Shown: positions 25,842 through 34,255 of the stretch, piece by piece
Layout: the number at the start of each line of letters is the position of its first letter
How positions within the stretch are numbered: the first letter of the stretch is position 1
Source of the DNA: Herpetosiphon sp042688385
Lineage (GTDB): Bacteria > Chloroflexota > Chloroflexia > Chloroflexales > Herpetosiphonaceae
Direction: 5' to 3'
Assembly: GCF_042688385.1 (NCBI RefSeq)
Contig: NZ_JBHUPY010000020.1
Coordinates: 24,261-88,260 of the forward strand
DNA: 64,000 nt
Translations under genes and position numbers: made by a program
The notes under the pieces: model-generated
The model's input: only the letters and a program-made list of their open reading frames with translations
Databases searched by the model: none
Told to the model about the DNA's origin: nothing

Positions 25842-27422
25842 GTAGCTTCGTGGCAATTGAATGCAGGCCCAGGCTCCTTGACGATTTTCCAACTGTAGGC
25901 TGGCCCCAATTAAGCTCAGGTTGGCCAAAACACCGCGTAGACCAAAACCATAGCCTTCGCCATCGCTGCTGCTTGGTTCTAAATTGAGTACATGCTGCGG
26001 AAAGCCCGACCCATTATCGTGAATAAGAATCGTGATCTTCGTAGCATGGAGTTCGATGCTTAAACTCAGCTGATCGCCACCATGATCAAGGCTATTTTTC
26101 AAGAGATTATACAGTGCCCGCCCAAGTAAACGCTGGTTGGTGTGGGCCTGAATTGGTTGCAGCCGTGCTTGAATTTGCGGTTTGTTGGCTTTTTGGGCAA
26201 AAGCAGCACTGGCTTCTAATCGGGCAATTTCAGCGCTACAGATTTCAGCCAAATCAACCGGAGTTTGGTGCAGCATAGCTTTGGTTTGGGCGCGCGCAAT
26301 ATCCAACAGATCGTGCATTTGCTGACCAATATCTTCAATTTGCACCCGCAATAAATTCCATAATTGCATGCGTTGCGGTTGGCGCTCCAAGACATTGATT
26401 AAGCCTGTTGCGCCATCGATTGGCGAACGCAAATCGTGAATTGATGAGCGCAGCAGTTCGCGCAGAAATTCGGCCTCATCGCGGGCATTGGTTGCCTCGC
26501 GTCGCGCTTGTTCGAGCCGCAGCGAAAGTTGTTGGGCTTCGCTCATCTCAACGCTGATGCGCAGCAACAATAATGGCAGCAGCAAAAGCGCAAAACGCAG
26601 CTCACCAGTGGCAATTGTAAAGCCCAAGCCACCCAAAAAAATCACATATGGAATGCTGCGTTTGGCAAGCGTATCGATGCTTAGTTGATTGCTGAGCGGG
26701 CTAGTATCGTTGGGATGAATTGCCGCAGCTTGGGCCAATATCAGCCAAGCAACACAATATAACGCTCCAATTGGCAACCCAACTAATTTACTGCGGTCGA
26801 AAATCCAAGCCAAATCGACCAAACTCAAGGCCAAAATGCCGCTGCTGAGCTGGCGAAACAAGGCTTGCCAACGCTTTGGCTGTTGCTGGCGAATCAGATC
26901 GAGCGCGTAGAGCAATGAAAGGTCGGCTCCGACAAATAGGCCATCATACCAAGCAACGTTGGGCACAACTTGGCGAATCGCAATCGTGGTAATGATCATC
27001 AAGCCAACGCTCAAGCCAAACCAGTCGAGCACAATGCTACTGCGGCGGCGCTGGCTAAATGGCAGGCTCACAAAAAATGCCCCAGCCATTACCACGGTTG
27101 GCACATAGACAATAATTGGTAGCACAACTTGGCTTAGGCCTTTGATGCTCGTGAGCGTGCCGCCCAAGCCGCGATAAAGTGCCAACATGCCCCATTGCAA
27201 GGCCAAAATTCGCCAGCCTTTGGCCAACGCCGCATGTGGGCGCTGGATTGCAGGCAACCAAAAACGCCCGACACAGACCAGCAAAATCAGCACCTCAACC
27301 AAGCGACTGGTTGGGCCTGAGCGTTTGCCAAGGGCGGGCCAGATTAATGCAGCGGCCAGATACAGCAGCGCCGCCGCATACCACCAGCGGCTATATAACC
27401 AGCGATGCCAGCGTTCATGCAT
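25836..27422 (-). CDS. Membrane sensor histidine kinase
   Basis: A 528-residue protein starting at MHERWHRWLYSRWW. The open frame extends upstream only through repeat sequence, so the earlier ATG was rejected. About eight hydrophobic segments fill residues 10-270. A coiled linker leads to the HisKA-like box SSIHDLRSPIDGATGLI with H329, then the N-box ALYNLLKNSLDHGGDQ, G1 DNGSGFP and G2 GYGFGLRG. It probably phosphorylates the response regulator encoded just downstream. There is no recognisable periplasmic ligand domain, so sensing may occur within the membrane. Its stop codon lies inside the terminal inverted repeat of palindromic copy 2. Confidence 0.88.
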   Translation of the reverse strand: MHERWHRWLYSRWWYAAALLYLAAALIWPALGKRSGPTSRLVEVLILLVCVGRFWLPAIQRPHAALAKGWRILALQWGMLALYRGLGGTLTSIKGLSQVVLPIIVYVPTVVMAGAFFVSLPFSQRRRSSIVLDWFGLSVGLMIITTIAIRQVVPNVAWYDGLFVGADLSLLYALDLIRQQQPKRWQALFRQLSSGILALSLVDLAWIFDRSKLVGLPIGALYCVAWLILAQAAAIHPNDTSPLSNQLSIDTLAKRSIPYVIFLGGLGFTIATGELRFALLLLPLLLLRISVEMSEAQQLSLRLEQARREATNARDEAEFLRELLRSSIHDLRSPIDGATGLINVLERQPQRMQLWNLLRVQIEDIGQQMHDLLDIARAQTKAMLHQTPVDLAEICSAEIARLEASAAFAQKANKPQIQARLQPIQAHTNQRLLGRALYNLLKNSLDHGGDQLSLSIELHATKITILIHDNGSGFPQHVLNLEPSSSDGEGYGFGLRGVLANLSLIGASLQLENRQGAWACIQLPRSYL

Positions 27423-27469
27423 AGGGCGATTGTACGCGAGGCGGGCACTTGAGGCAATTGTATATCGTT

Positions 27470-27706
27470 CCCTCACCCCCAGCCCCTCTCCCACGGAATG
27501 CGGGCGAGGGGAGCAGCTACTGTTCACTAATGAATTCCGCAAGAACAATGTGGGCGAGGGGAGCAGCTACTGTTCACCAATGAATTCCGCAAGAACCATG
27601 AAGTTAAAGCCCCTCTCCCAGTGAATGCGAGGGTGGCTGGAGGTGAGAGGATCAATTCAAGGCTCCCCCTCGCCCGCTGCGTGGGAGAGGGGGTTGGGGG
27701 GTGAGG
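27470..27706. repeat. Palindromic GAGGGG repeat, copy 3, with a 50-bp tandem duplication
   Basis: Outer arms CCCTCACCCCCAGCCCCT and GGGGGTTGGGGGGTGAGG flank an internal unit of 50 bases present twice (27501-27550 and 27551-27600). Both units contain GGGCGAGGGGAGCAGCTACT, and they differ at only a few bases. The 27423-27714 gap holds nothing else. Confidence 0.75.
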
Positions 27707-27714
27707 AGATCAAT

Positions 27715-28035
27715 TCACGAAAGATAGCCACCGCCCAAGGGTGCTTTCTCGATCAGCGCTTGGCTGATGGCCCAATCGAAAAAGCTGTGCAAGGCTGCTT
27801 TGGCAACTTCGCGTTCGGCAAGGCTGAGGCTGCTCAAATAGGCCTGCACCCAATAGGTTGAAATGCTATCCAGCTCGTTGGGATAGCCGCTATCGAGCCA
27901 GCGTTGGGCAAAATCGTCGAGATATTCATTGTAATCGGCGGCCAGTTGGGGGCGGGTGCGCACCAAGGTTCCGCCAAAACTATCCAAAGCGCCCAACAAC
28001 GTCTGTTCGTGCACCAAAAACTCTTGCATGGTCAT
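27715..28035 (-). CDS. Stand-alone integrase-like N-terminal (SAM-like core-binding) domain protein
   Basis: A 106-residue protein. GGGAG lies 7 bases before ATGACCATG. The C-terminal 60 residues (YLDDFAQRWLDSGYP..., STYWVQAYLSSLS..., VAKAALHSFFDWAISQALIEKAP) match the pattern of the helical N-terminal core-binding domain of tyrosine recombinases, in which a final 'AL..FF.WA...GLI..NP' helix is typical. The catalytic domain with the R-H-R-Y residues is absent. It could be a remnant of an integrase or a small DNA-binding protein of its own. This assignment is by eye and moderate at best. Confidence 0.5.
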   Translation of the reverse strand: MTMQEFLVHEQTLLGALDSFGGTLVRTRPQLAADYNEYLDDFAQRWLDSGYPNELDSISTYWVQAYLSSLSLAEREVAKAALHSFFDWAISQALIEKAPLGGGYLS

Positions 28036-28107
28036 GGCTAAACTCCCAAATCAAACAAAGGCGCAGCCCACCCCATTGGAGGCTACGCTATAGCTGCGAT
28101 CTACGTT

Positions 28108-29871
28108 CTAGCGCTTGAAGCCAGTAATGGCGACGACCCCTGAACGTGGAACTTCGTTGCCACCGATTGGCCAGTGGCTGCTCAATTCAGTCAGGCTCTT
28201 GGATTCTTCGCCTGGGTGTTGAATTGAGAGGAACAGGGTGCGGCCATCAGGCGACCAGCATGGCCCGGTCAGTTCGCATTCAACTGGCCCTGATGCAAAT
28301 TGGAAGGCGATGCCTGCATCGGGGCCGCTAGTGCGGAAGAAAAATAGACCATTGTTGCCTTGGAATTTGTAGATGCCTTTGTTGGTGCGCGATGATGAGA
28401 TGTCGGTTACCATCCACAAGTTGCCTTCGCCATCGAACACTAAGTTGTCGGGCGATGAGAAGCCGCTTTGCGAGCCACCAACCGCAAAAATGCTCCAATC
28501 GAAGCTCATGGCGGCGGGGTTGCCATCGGTTTCGGCCAAGCGCACAATTTGGCCGTGGAAGTTGCCGTGGCCAGTGTTGTTGGTCAAGGCCACGTAAACG
28601 CTGCCATCAAGTGGGTGAATTTCAATATCTTCTGGGCGATCAACTGGCGTGGCTTTGAGCGCCATGGCTGCCGCTTGGGCATCGGCCAGCACATCTGCTT
28701 GCGAGGTAAAGAGCAAGTTGCCTTTGCTATCTTTGGCGCTTTGCAAGGCGCTTTGGCTGTTGTAATCGAGCAAAATCCATTTGCCATTGGCAAAGTCGGC
28801 GGCGTAGAGTTGGCCGCTTTCGAGAATTTGCATATTGCCTGGGCGATCGGCTAAGTTGGTCAATTTGCGCTCGGCCACGAATTTATAAACACATGAATCG
28901 GCTTTGTCGTCGCCCATATAGGCCACAACCGTGCCGTCGCCGCCAACCCGCACGGCCACATTTTCGTGGCGGAAGCGACCCAAGGCGGTGTGTTTGCGTG
29001 GCGTGCTGTTTTTATCGAATGGGTCAACTTCGACGACCCAGCCATAGTGGCGCTTGGCATAAATTTCTGGTTCCCAGCCGTAGCCAGTTGGCGCAGCATT
29101 GGGATAATCTTGGAAGTTTTCTTCGCAGCTGAGTGCCGTGCCCCAAGGCGTTACGCCACCTGAACAATTGCCAAGTGAGCCAATCGCGATTGGGCCGCCA
29201 TCGATGTTGGCAGCAGGGCCCGTCAGGGTAATTGGCGTAGTTGCGTCGATGCGGCGGTTGTGAGCGGCATCAGTTTGGTCGAAATACCAGCGGCCATCGC
29301 TGTTGCGCTTGACCCGAATTACGCTCATTCCAACCATATGCTTTTCGGCGTTGATCTGATCGCCCGATTTTGCGCCCGAGCCAGTGTAGCCTGAGATAAA
29401 CATCGGGTTGATATATTCGTGGTTGACCAGCAACAAGCCATCGCTGCTCGATAAATCGCTGCGGGTAAAGCCAAATTGAGGCCGAGTTTGGTCAAGCCCT
29501 TTTTCGAGCATATCGATTGGGAAGAAGGCCAAGAAGTCGGCATTTTCGCCGAACTGATTGCCATTGCCCATATCGTGGCCACGGTGGGCCAACAAATCGT
29601 AGCGAAAGCCTTCGGGCAAAATCAAATCGTCGGCAAGGCTGGTGCTGATTGGCTTGAATGGCAAGGAACCTTGGGCTTGACGCTGGGCCAAGGCTGGAAC
29701 CGACGTTGGAGCGTTATATTGGGCAGCTTCAGCAGTTTGCAGATCCAACGGCAAGGCGGCAACCGCAGCGGCAGCAGCACCAGTCGCAACAAGGCTCCGG
29801 CGATTAATCCGACGTTCTAATAAATCGTGCCAAATACTTTTGCGCTCTGCACGCTGATCATGGCTGGTCAT
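28108..29871 (-). CDS. PhoX-family (DUF839) phosphatase-like protein, Tat-exported
   Basis: A 587-residue protein. The ATG at 29871 follows GGAGG; an upstream in-frame TTG was rejected. A twin-arginine signal is present near residues 23-50 (RRINRRSLVATGAAAAAVAALP). The body carries blocks known from PhoX alkaline phosphatases and DUF839 proteins: LLVNHEYINPMFISGY, GGVTPWGTALSCEENF, YGWVVEVDPFDKNSTPRKHTALGRFRHENVA, and HPLDGSVYVALTNN. PhoX enzymes use calcium and iron and release phosphate from esters outside the cell. No pho box or transporter is next to it, so phosphate control is unproven. Confidence 0.85.
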   Translation of the reverse strand: MTSHDQRAERKSIWHDLLERRINRRSLVATGAAAAAVAALPLDLQTAEAAQYNAPTSVPALAQRQAQGSLPFKPISTSLADDLILPEGFRYDLLAHRGHDMGNGNQFGENADFLAFFPIDMLEKGLDQTRPQFGFTRSDLSSSDGLLLVNHEYINPMFISGYTGSGAKSGDQINAEKHMVGMSVIRVKRNSDGRWYFDQTDAAHNRRIDATTPITLTGPAANIDGGPIAIGSLGNCSGGVTPWGTALSCEENFQDYPNAAPTGYGWEPEIYAKRHYGWVVEVDPFDKNSTPRKHTALGRFRHENVAVRVGGDGTVVAYMGDDKADSCVYKFVAERKLTNLADRPGNMQILESGQLYAADFANGKWILLDYNSQSALQSAKDSKGNLLFTSQADVLADAQAAAMALKATPVDRPEDIEIHPLDGSVYVALTNNTGHGNFHGQIVRLAETDGNPAAMSFDWSIFAVGGSQSGFSSPDNLVFDGEGNLWMVTDISSSRTNKGIYKFQGNNGLFFFRTSGPDAGIAFQFASGPVECELTGPCWSPDGRTLFLSIQHPGEESKSLTELSSHWPIGGNEVPRSGVVAITGFKR

Positions 29872-29991
29872 GGAATATCCCTCCAACTTGGCAACACACC
29901 ATTCTTCAACTGGACACAGCCGCTAGTCTAGCCACGCCATGTCAAGCCCAACTCATCAGTATGTAAAGATCAGATTAAGAAATGAGGGTGC

Positions 29992-29997
29992 TATAAT
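29992..29997 (+). promoter_or_regulatory. -10 box upstream of def
   Basis: A perfect TATAAT stands 31 bases before the def start codon. No good -35 hexamer is visible at 17 bases. Confidence 0.45.
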
Positions 29998-30027
29998 GAA
30001 CGCTAGCAACAATAAGGAGGTTATCCC

Positions 30028-30666
30028 ATGGCAGTACGACGGGTATTGCAGATAGAAGATCCAACCGATGCAGTGGTCTTGCGAGCCAAGGCCAAGCGCA
30101 TTACCAGTTTTGACCAAAGCTTAGCGGGCTTGGTTGATGATATGATTGAAACCATGCGCGAGGCCCGTGGGGTGGGCATTGCTGCGCCCCAAGTTGGGGT
30201 TTCGCGCCGCGTGGTGGTAATCGAAGAGCCAGCCCAATATGAAGAAGACGAAGAAACTGGCGAGCGCACCGAAATTGCGCCTGCGGTTTTGTATGTTATG
30301 GTCAACCCAGAGATTGTTAAGGCCAGCGAAGAAACCCATATGTTGCAAGAAGGCTGCTTGAGCATGCCAGGCCGCTACACCAAAGTGCCACGCAACAAAT
30401 GGGTCACGATCAAATATTACGATCTCAAAGGTCGCGAACAACGCTTGCGGCATATTCCCGCTGAAGATTACAAAGTTGGGCATATTGCACAGCACGAGTT
30501 TGATCACCTTGATGGGATTATGTTTACCGACCGCATGACCGAAGAAAGCAAGCTGGTCGATTATCGCAAAGAAAGTGAAAGTGCCCGCCTCAAACGGCGC
30601 GGTTTGTTGGCGCGCAAAAAACGCCCCGATCCTGAGCTAGAATCAGAATCGGCAGCCAATGAATAA
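30028..30666 (+). CDS. def: Peptide deformylase
   Basis: A 212-residue metalloenzyme that removes the formyl group from the N-terminal Met of new proteins. All three signatures are present: GVGIAAPQ (residues 48-55), EGCLS (108-112, metal ligand C110) and QHEFDHLDG (H156 and H160 ligands, E157 catalytic). There is an insertion rich in Glu between motifs 1 and 2 (EEPAQYEEDEETGERTE). A charged tail follows the last helix, as in many type 1 or 3 enzymes. AAGGAGG precedes the ATG by 9 bases. It starts a plus-strand series leading into the polysaccharide genes. Confidence 0.98.
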   Translation: MAVRRVLQIEDPTDAVVLRAKAKRITSFDQSLAGLVDDMIETMREARGVGIAAPQVGVSRRVVVIEEPAQYEEDEETGERTEIAPAVLYVMVNPEIVKASEETHMLQEGCLSMPGRYTKVPRNKWVTIKYYDLKGREQRLRHIPAEDYKVGHIAQHEFDHLDGIMFTDRMTEESKLVDYRKESESARLKRRGLLARKKRPDPELESESAANE

Positions 30667-30775
30667 GCACATGCTTCATCGAAGCAACGCTTAGAAATAC
30701 TTAATATTCAGCCAAGCAATCTGCGTTTAGAATAGGGCGACTTCTGCGCCGATATTCTGTTTGAAGGAGTTCACG

Positions 30776-31732
30776 ATGCGCGTGTTGATCACGGGAGCAG
30801 CAGGGTTTTTAGGCTCACACTTGTGTGAGCGTTTTCTTGCCGAAGGCCATTCGGTTGTGGGGATGGATAATTTCATCACTGGCAATCCGGAAAATATTGC
30901 CCATTTAGTTGGTCAAGACGATTTTCAATTTATTCGCCACGATGTGACCAACTATATTTTCTTGCCCGGCCCGCTCGATGCAGTGTTGCACTTTGCCTCG
31001 CCAGCCTCGCCAATCGATTATCTTGAACTGCCGATTCAAACGCTCAAGGTAGGAGCTTTGGGAACCCACAATGCCCTGGGCTTGGCCAAAGCCAAAGGCG
31101 CGCGCTTCTTGATCGCCTCAACCTCGGAAGTCTATGGCGATCCGCAAGTGCACCCACAACCAGAAACCTATTGGGGCCATGTGAACCCAATTGGGCCGCG
31201 CGGCGTGTACGACGAAGCCAAGCGCTTTGCCGAAGCCATGACCATGGCCTATCACACCTACCACGGCGTGCAAACGCGGATTGTGCGGATTTTCAACACC
31301 TACGGCCCACGCATGCGCTTGGCTGATGGGCGGGTTGTGCCAAACTTCATTCAACAAGCCTTGCGCGGCGAGCCGCTGACCCTCTACGGCGATGGCTTGC
31401 AAACCCGTTCGTTCCAGTTCGTGGGCGATTTGGTCGAAGGCGTGTATCGCTTGTTGCTCTCCGATGAGGTTGAGCCAGTTAACATTGGCAACCCCCACGA
31501 GTTCAACATGCGCGAGTTTGCCGAAATCGTCAATGCAATTACCAACAATCCTGCTGGCACGGTTGTCAAACCTGAACTTCGCATCAAGGACGATCCACAA
31601 AATCGCCAGCCAGACATTAGCAAAGCCAAACGGGTTTTGGATTGGGAACCACAAGTGACCTTGCAAGCAGGCTTGGAAAAAACCATTCCATGGTTTGCTG
31701 AGCAATTACGCAAACGTGGCGAAATTCAATAA
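30776..31732 (+). CDS. NAD-dependent SDR, UDP-glucuronate decarboxylase (UDP-xylose synthase) type
   Basis: A 318-residue extended short-chain dehydrogenase. The ATG at 30776 is used; AAGGAG lies 6 bases before it, within the longer open frame. The N-terminal NAD motif is VLITGAAGFLGSHL (GxxGxxG). The catalytic pair is YDEAK (Tyr-x3-Lys) after GPRGV. Blocks such as RIVRIFNTYGPRMRLADGRVVPNFIQQAL and GDGLQTRSFQFVGDLVEG follow the UXS pattern closely. The expected reaction is UDP-glucuronate to UDP-xylose plus CO2, feeding surface glycans. It is followed by an O-antigen ligase and another epimerase. Confidence 0.88.
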   Translation: MRVLITGAAGFLGSHLCERFLAEGHSVVGMDNFITGNPENIAHLVGQDDFQFIRHDVTNYIFLPGPLDAVLHFASPASPIDYLELPIQTLKVGALGTHNALGLAKAKGARFLIASTSEVYGDPQVHPQPETYWGHVNPIGPRGVYDEAKRFAEAMTMAYHTYHGVQTRIVRIFNTYGPRMRLADGRVVPNFIQQALRGEPLTLYGDGLQTRSFQFVGDLVEGVYRLLLSDEVEPVNIGNPHEFNMREFAEIVNAITNNPAGTVVKPELRIKDDPQNRQPDISKAKRVLDWEPQVTLQAGLEKTIPWFAEQLRKRGEIQ

Positions 31733-31828
31733 GCCCAAGTTTCGCTTAGCAAGCGCCCTGAGCATCGGTGTGGATGACTCGGGCTTTTGGGATACCCAAC
31801 AAGCGTTAGAGAGGAGCCACGCAACGCC

Positions 31829-33253
31829 ATGCAGCGTCGAGCATTAACTTTGCGCGCCGTACAGCCATTAGATTGGCTGTTGGCAAGCTTGGGGTTGGCA
31901 GGAGTGGCCATCATCAGCCTGCTGCCATTTGCCCAAGCAGCAACATTAATTATTTGTGGCATGTTGTTGGTTGGCATGCTGATTCAGCCAGCGGTAGGCC
32001 TGAGCTTAACCGTTGCCACCGTCATGATTCAAGAGTTGCTGAGCTTTCCGCTTGGCCTAAGCGCAACCCATGTGATTGGCATCATGGCGCTGGGGGCGTG
32101 GCTCTTATATGGCATGGCGCAGCGTAAAATCATCATCGATACAACCTTGCTGGTGCCATGGAGCCTGTTTTTGATGGCGCTGCTGCTCTCGGCGGGCCTG
32201 ACCGAATACAACGCGGTTGATGCCTTAAAGCAAGTGGTGCGTTGGTTTATGGCTTTTCTGGCTTTTGTGGTGACGGTTGCCACGATTACCACGCCCAAGC
32301 GGGCAATTGGTCTGATTGCGGTGATGTTTGCGGTTGGCGTAATCGAGGCGCTGATTGGCATTCAGCAATATCGGCTAGGCGCTGGCCCGTTTGCAATTGG
32401 CGAAAGCGTGCGCGCCTATGGCACGATTGGTAAACCCAATACCTTTGCTGGCTTTTTGGAGTTGATGTGGCCTTTAACCTTGAGCGTGGCCTTGGGTTTG
32501 CTCTGGTTTTGGTGGCAGCAACGCCAACGCTGGCACTATTTGCTGGGCGCGGCCTTGAGCGGCGGCGCAAGCCTGATTATTCTGGCGGCAATTGGCGTGA
32601 GTTTTTCGCGTGGGGCTTGGATTGGGATTATGGGAGCGCTGGCGGTGATGCTGCTGGCGGTTGATCGCCGACGCGCCTTGCCATTAATTGGGCTTGGCGG
32701 CGTGTTGTTATTGGCAATTATCAGCCAGCCAGAGCTATTTCCGGCGGTCATTAGCGAGCGAATTAGCAGCCTGACCAACAATCTGCGCATTTTTGATGCT
32801 GGGCGCGTAACCGTAACCGATGAAAATTTTGCAGTTGTCGAACGCATGGCCCATTGGCAAGCAGGGGCAAATATGTTTCTGGCCAATCCGATGCTGGGCG
32901 TTGGCCCCGACAACTTCAATCGGGCTTATCCTGAATTTTTTGTTGGCCGCTGGTCGGAATCGCAAGGCCACTCGCACAACTACTACATTCATATTGCGGC
33001 AGAAGCTGGTTTGTTGGGTTTGCTGGCCTATTTGGTGCTGATTGCGGCGGTTTATCGCCAAGCCTATTTGGCAATTCAAGCGACGCGCGGCACGGTTTGG
33101 CAGATGGTAGCGATTGGCTGCTGTGGTATCATAACCGCCATTCAGTTGCACAACATTTTTGATAATCTCCATGTATTGAATTTTGGAATTCATTTGAGCG
33201 CGGTGTGGGCCTTATGTGTGGTTCTGACACAGCGCCAAGGGTGGCGTGCATGA
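31829..33253 (+). CDS. O-antigen ligase / polymerase family membrane protein
   Basis: A 474-residue protein with about 12 membrane segments. The start MQRRALTLRAVQ was chosen because a GAGGAG site lies 12 bases upstream. The signature of the Wzy_C (O-antigen ligase) domain is visible near residues 345-400: NPMLGVGPDNFNRAYPEFF and SHNYYIHIAAEAGLLGLLAYL, which form the long periplasmic loop and its exit helix. The family joins or polymerises lipid-linked glycans outside the membrane. Its stop overlaps the start of the next gene (ATGA), which indicates coupled translation. Confidence 0.88.
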   Translation: MQRRALTLRAVQPLDWLLASLGLAGVAIISLLPFAQAATLIICGMLLVGMLIQPAVGLSLTVATVMIQELLSFPLGLSATHVIGIMALGAWLLYGMAQRKIIIDTTLLVPWSLFLMALLLSAGLTEYNAVDALKQVVRWFMAFLAFVVTVATITTPKRAIGLIAVMFAVGVIEALIGIQQYRLGAGPFAIGESVRAYGTIGKPNTFAGFLELMWPLTLSVALGLLWFWWQQRQRWHYLLGAALSGGASLIILAAIGVSFSRGAWIGIMGALAVMLLAVDRRRALPLIGLGGVLLLAIISQPELFPAVISERISSLTNNLRIFDAGRVTVTDENFAVVERMAHWQAGANMFLANPMLGVGPDNFNRAYPEFFVGRWSESQGHSHNYYIHIAAEAGLLGLLAYLVLIAAVYRQAYLAIQATRGTVWQMVAIGCCGIITAIQLHNIFDNLHVLNFGIHLSAVWALCVVLTQRQGWRA

Positions 33254-34203
33254 CATATTTAGTAACGGGTGGTGCGGGTTTTATTGGCTCGCATTTGTGC
33301 GAAACACTGTTGCAGCGTGGCGAACGTGTCATTGCATTCGATAATTTCAACGACTATTACAGCCCCGAACGCAAACGGCGCAACGTGGCCGATTTGCTCA
33401 AGCACCCCAATTTTGTGCTCTGGGAAGGCGATTTGCGCGATCCTGCCAGCTTATTGGCTTTGTTTGAGCACCATCGCCCAAGCCATGTAGCCCATTTGGC
33501 GGGCATGGCCAATCCGCGTTATTCGTTGCAACACCCGGCGTTGTATAGCGCAGTTAATGTTGAAGGCTCGGTTAACGTCTGGCAGGCAGCGATTAAATAT
33601 GGCATTCAAGCCTTTGTGCAGGCCTCAACGTCGTCGGTGTATGGGCTTGCGCCAACGCCATGGCACGAAGCTTTAGCCACCGATCAGCCCTTATCGCCGT
33701 ATGCGGCCACCAAAAAAGCCGCCGAATTGCTGGCCTACACCTTCCATTATCAAAGCCAAATTCCCACCCGCGTGGTGCGTTTCTTCACGGTCTATGGCCC
33801 GAAAGGCCGCCCCGACATGACCCCAACGATTTTTGTTGAGGCCATGCGCAAGCAAGAACCAATTGTGCTTTACAATGGCGGGGTTGATGTCTACCGCGAT
33901 TGGACCTACGTTGACGATATTGTTTCGGGGGTGATTGCGGTGCTCGATAGCGATCGGGCTTTTGATATTTTTAATCTTGGCAACTCAACCCCAGTAATGC
34001 TGCGCAGCTTTATTGATACACTGCAAGCAATTACGGGCATTGAAGCAATTATCGAAGCCAAGCCCTTATCCTCTGCCGACCCGCCAATTACCTTTGCCGA
34101 TACCAGCAAGGCGCAACAATTGCTCGGTTGGAAGCCAACCACCGATATTGAGGATGGCCTAGAGCGCTATTGGCATTGGTACAAAAGCGAGTACGATTGC
34201 TAG
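33250..34203 (+). CDS. NAD-dependent epimerase/dehydratase (UDP-glucuronate 4-epimerase-like)
   Basis: A 317-residue extended SDR. The ATG at 33250 overlaps the preceding stop as ATGA. The NAD motif is YLVTGGAGFIGSHLCE. DNFNDYYSPERKRRN is a block typical of UDP-glucuronate and UDP-galacturonate 4-epimerases. Catalytic Tyr-x3-Lys is in SPYAATKKAAE. VVRFFTVYGPKGRPDM and RDWTYVDDIV also fit. Together with the decarboxylase-type SDR two genes earlier, it suggests uronic-acid-derived sugars in a cell-surface glycan. Confidence 0.88.
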   Translation: MTYLVTGGAGFIGSHLCETLLQRGERVIAFDNFNDYYSPERKRRNVADLLKHPNFVLWEGDLRDPASLLALFEHHRPSHVAHLAGMANPRYSLQHPALYSAVNVEGSVNVWQAAIKYGIQAFVQASTSSVYGLAPTPWHEALATDQPLSPYAATKKAAELLAYTFHYQSQIPTRVVRFFTVYGPKGRPDMTPTIFVEAMRKQEPIVLYNGGVDVYRDWTYVDDIVSGVIAVLDSDRAFDIFNLGNSTPVMLRSFIDTLQAITGIEAIIEAKPLSSADPPITFADTSKAQQLLGWKPTTDIEDGLERYWHWYKSEYDC

Positions 34204-34255
34204 ATCGTTCGCCGATGCTGGCATTTGGCCTAGTGTTATACACAATTGGATCATT

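Noticed and set aside
27423..27548. N-terminal extension of the histidine kinase
   Set aside because: The extra 42 codons are palindromic repeat sequence; the same kind of repeat gives false extensions for leuA and leuB.
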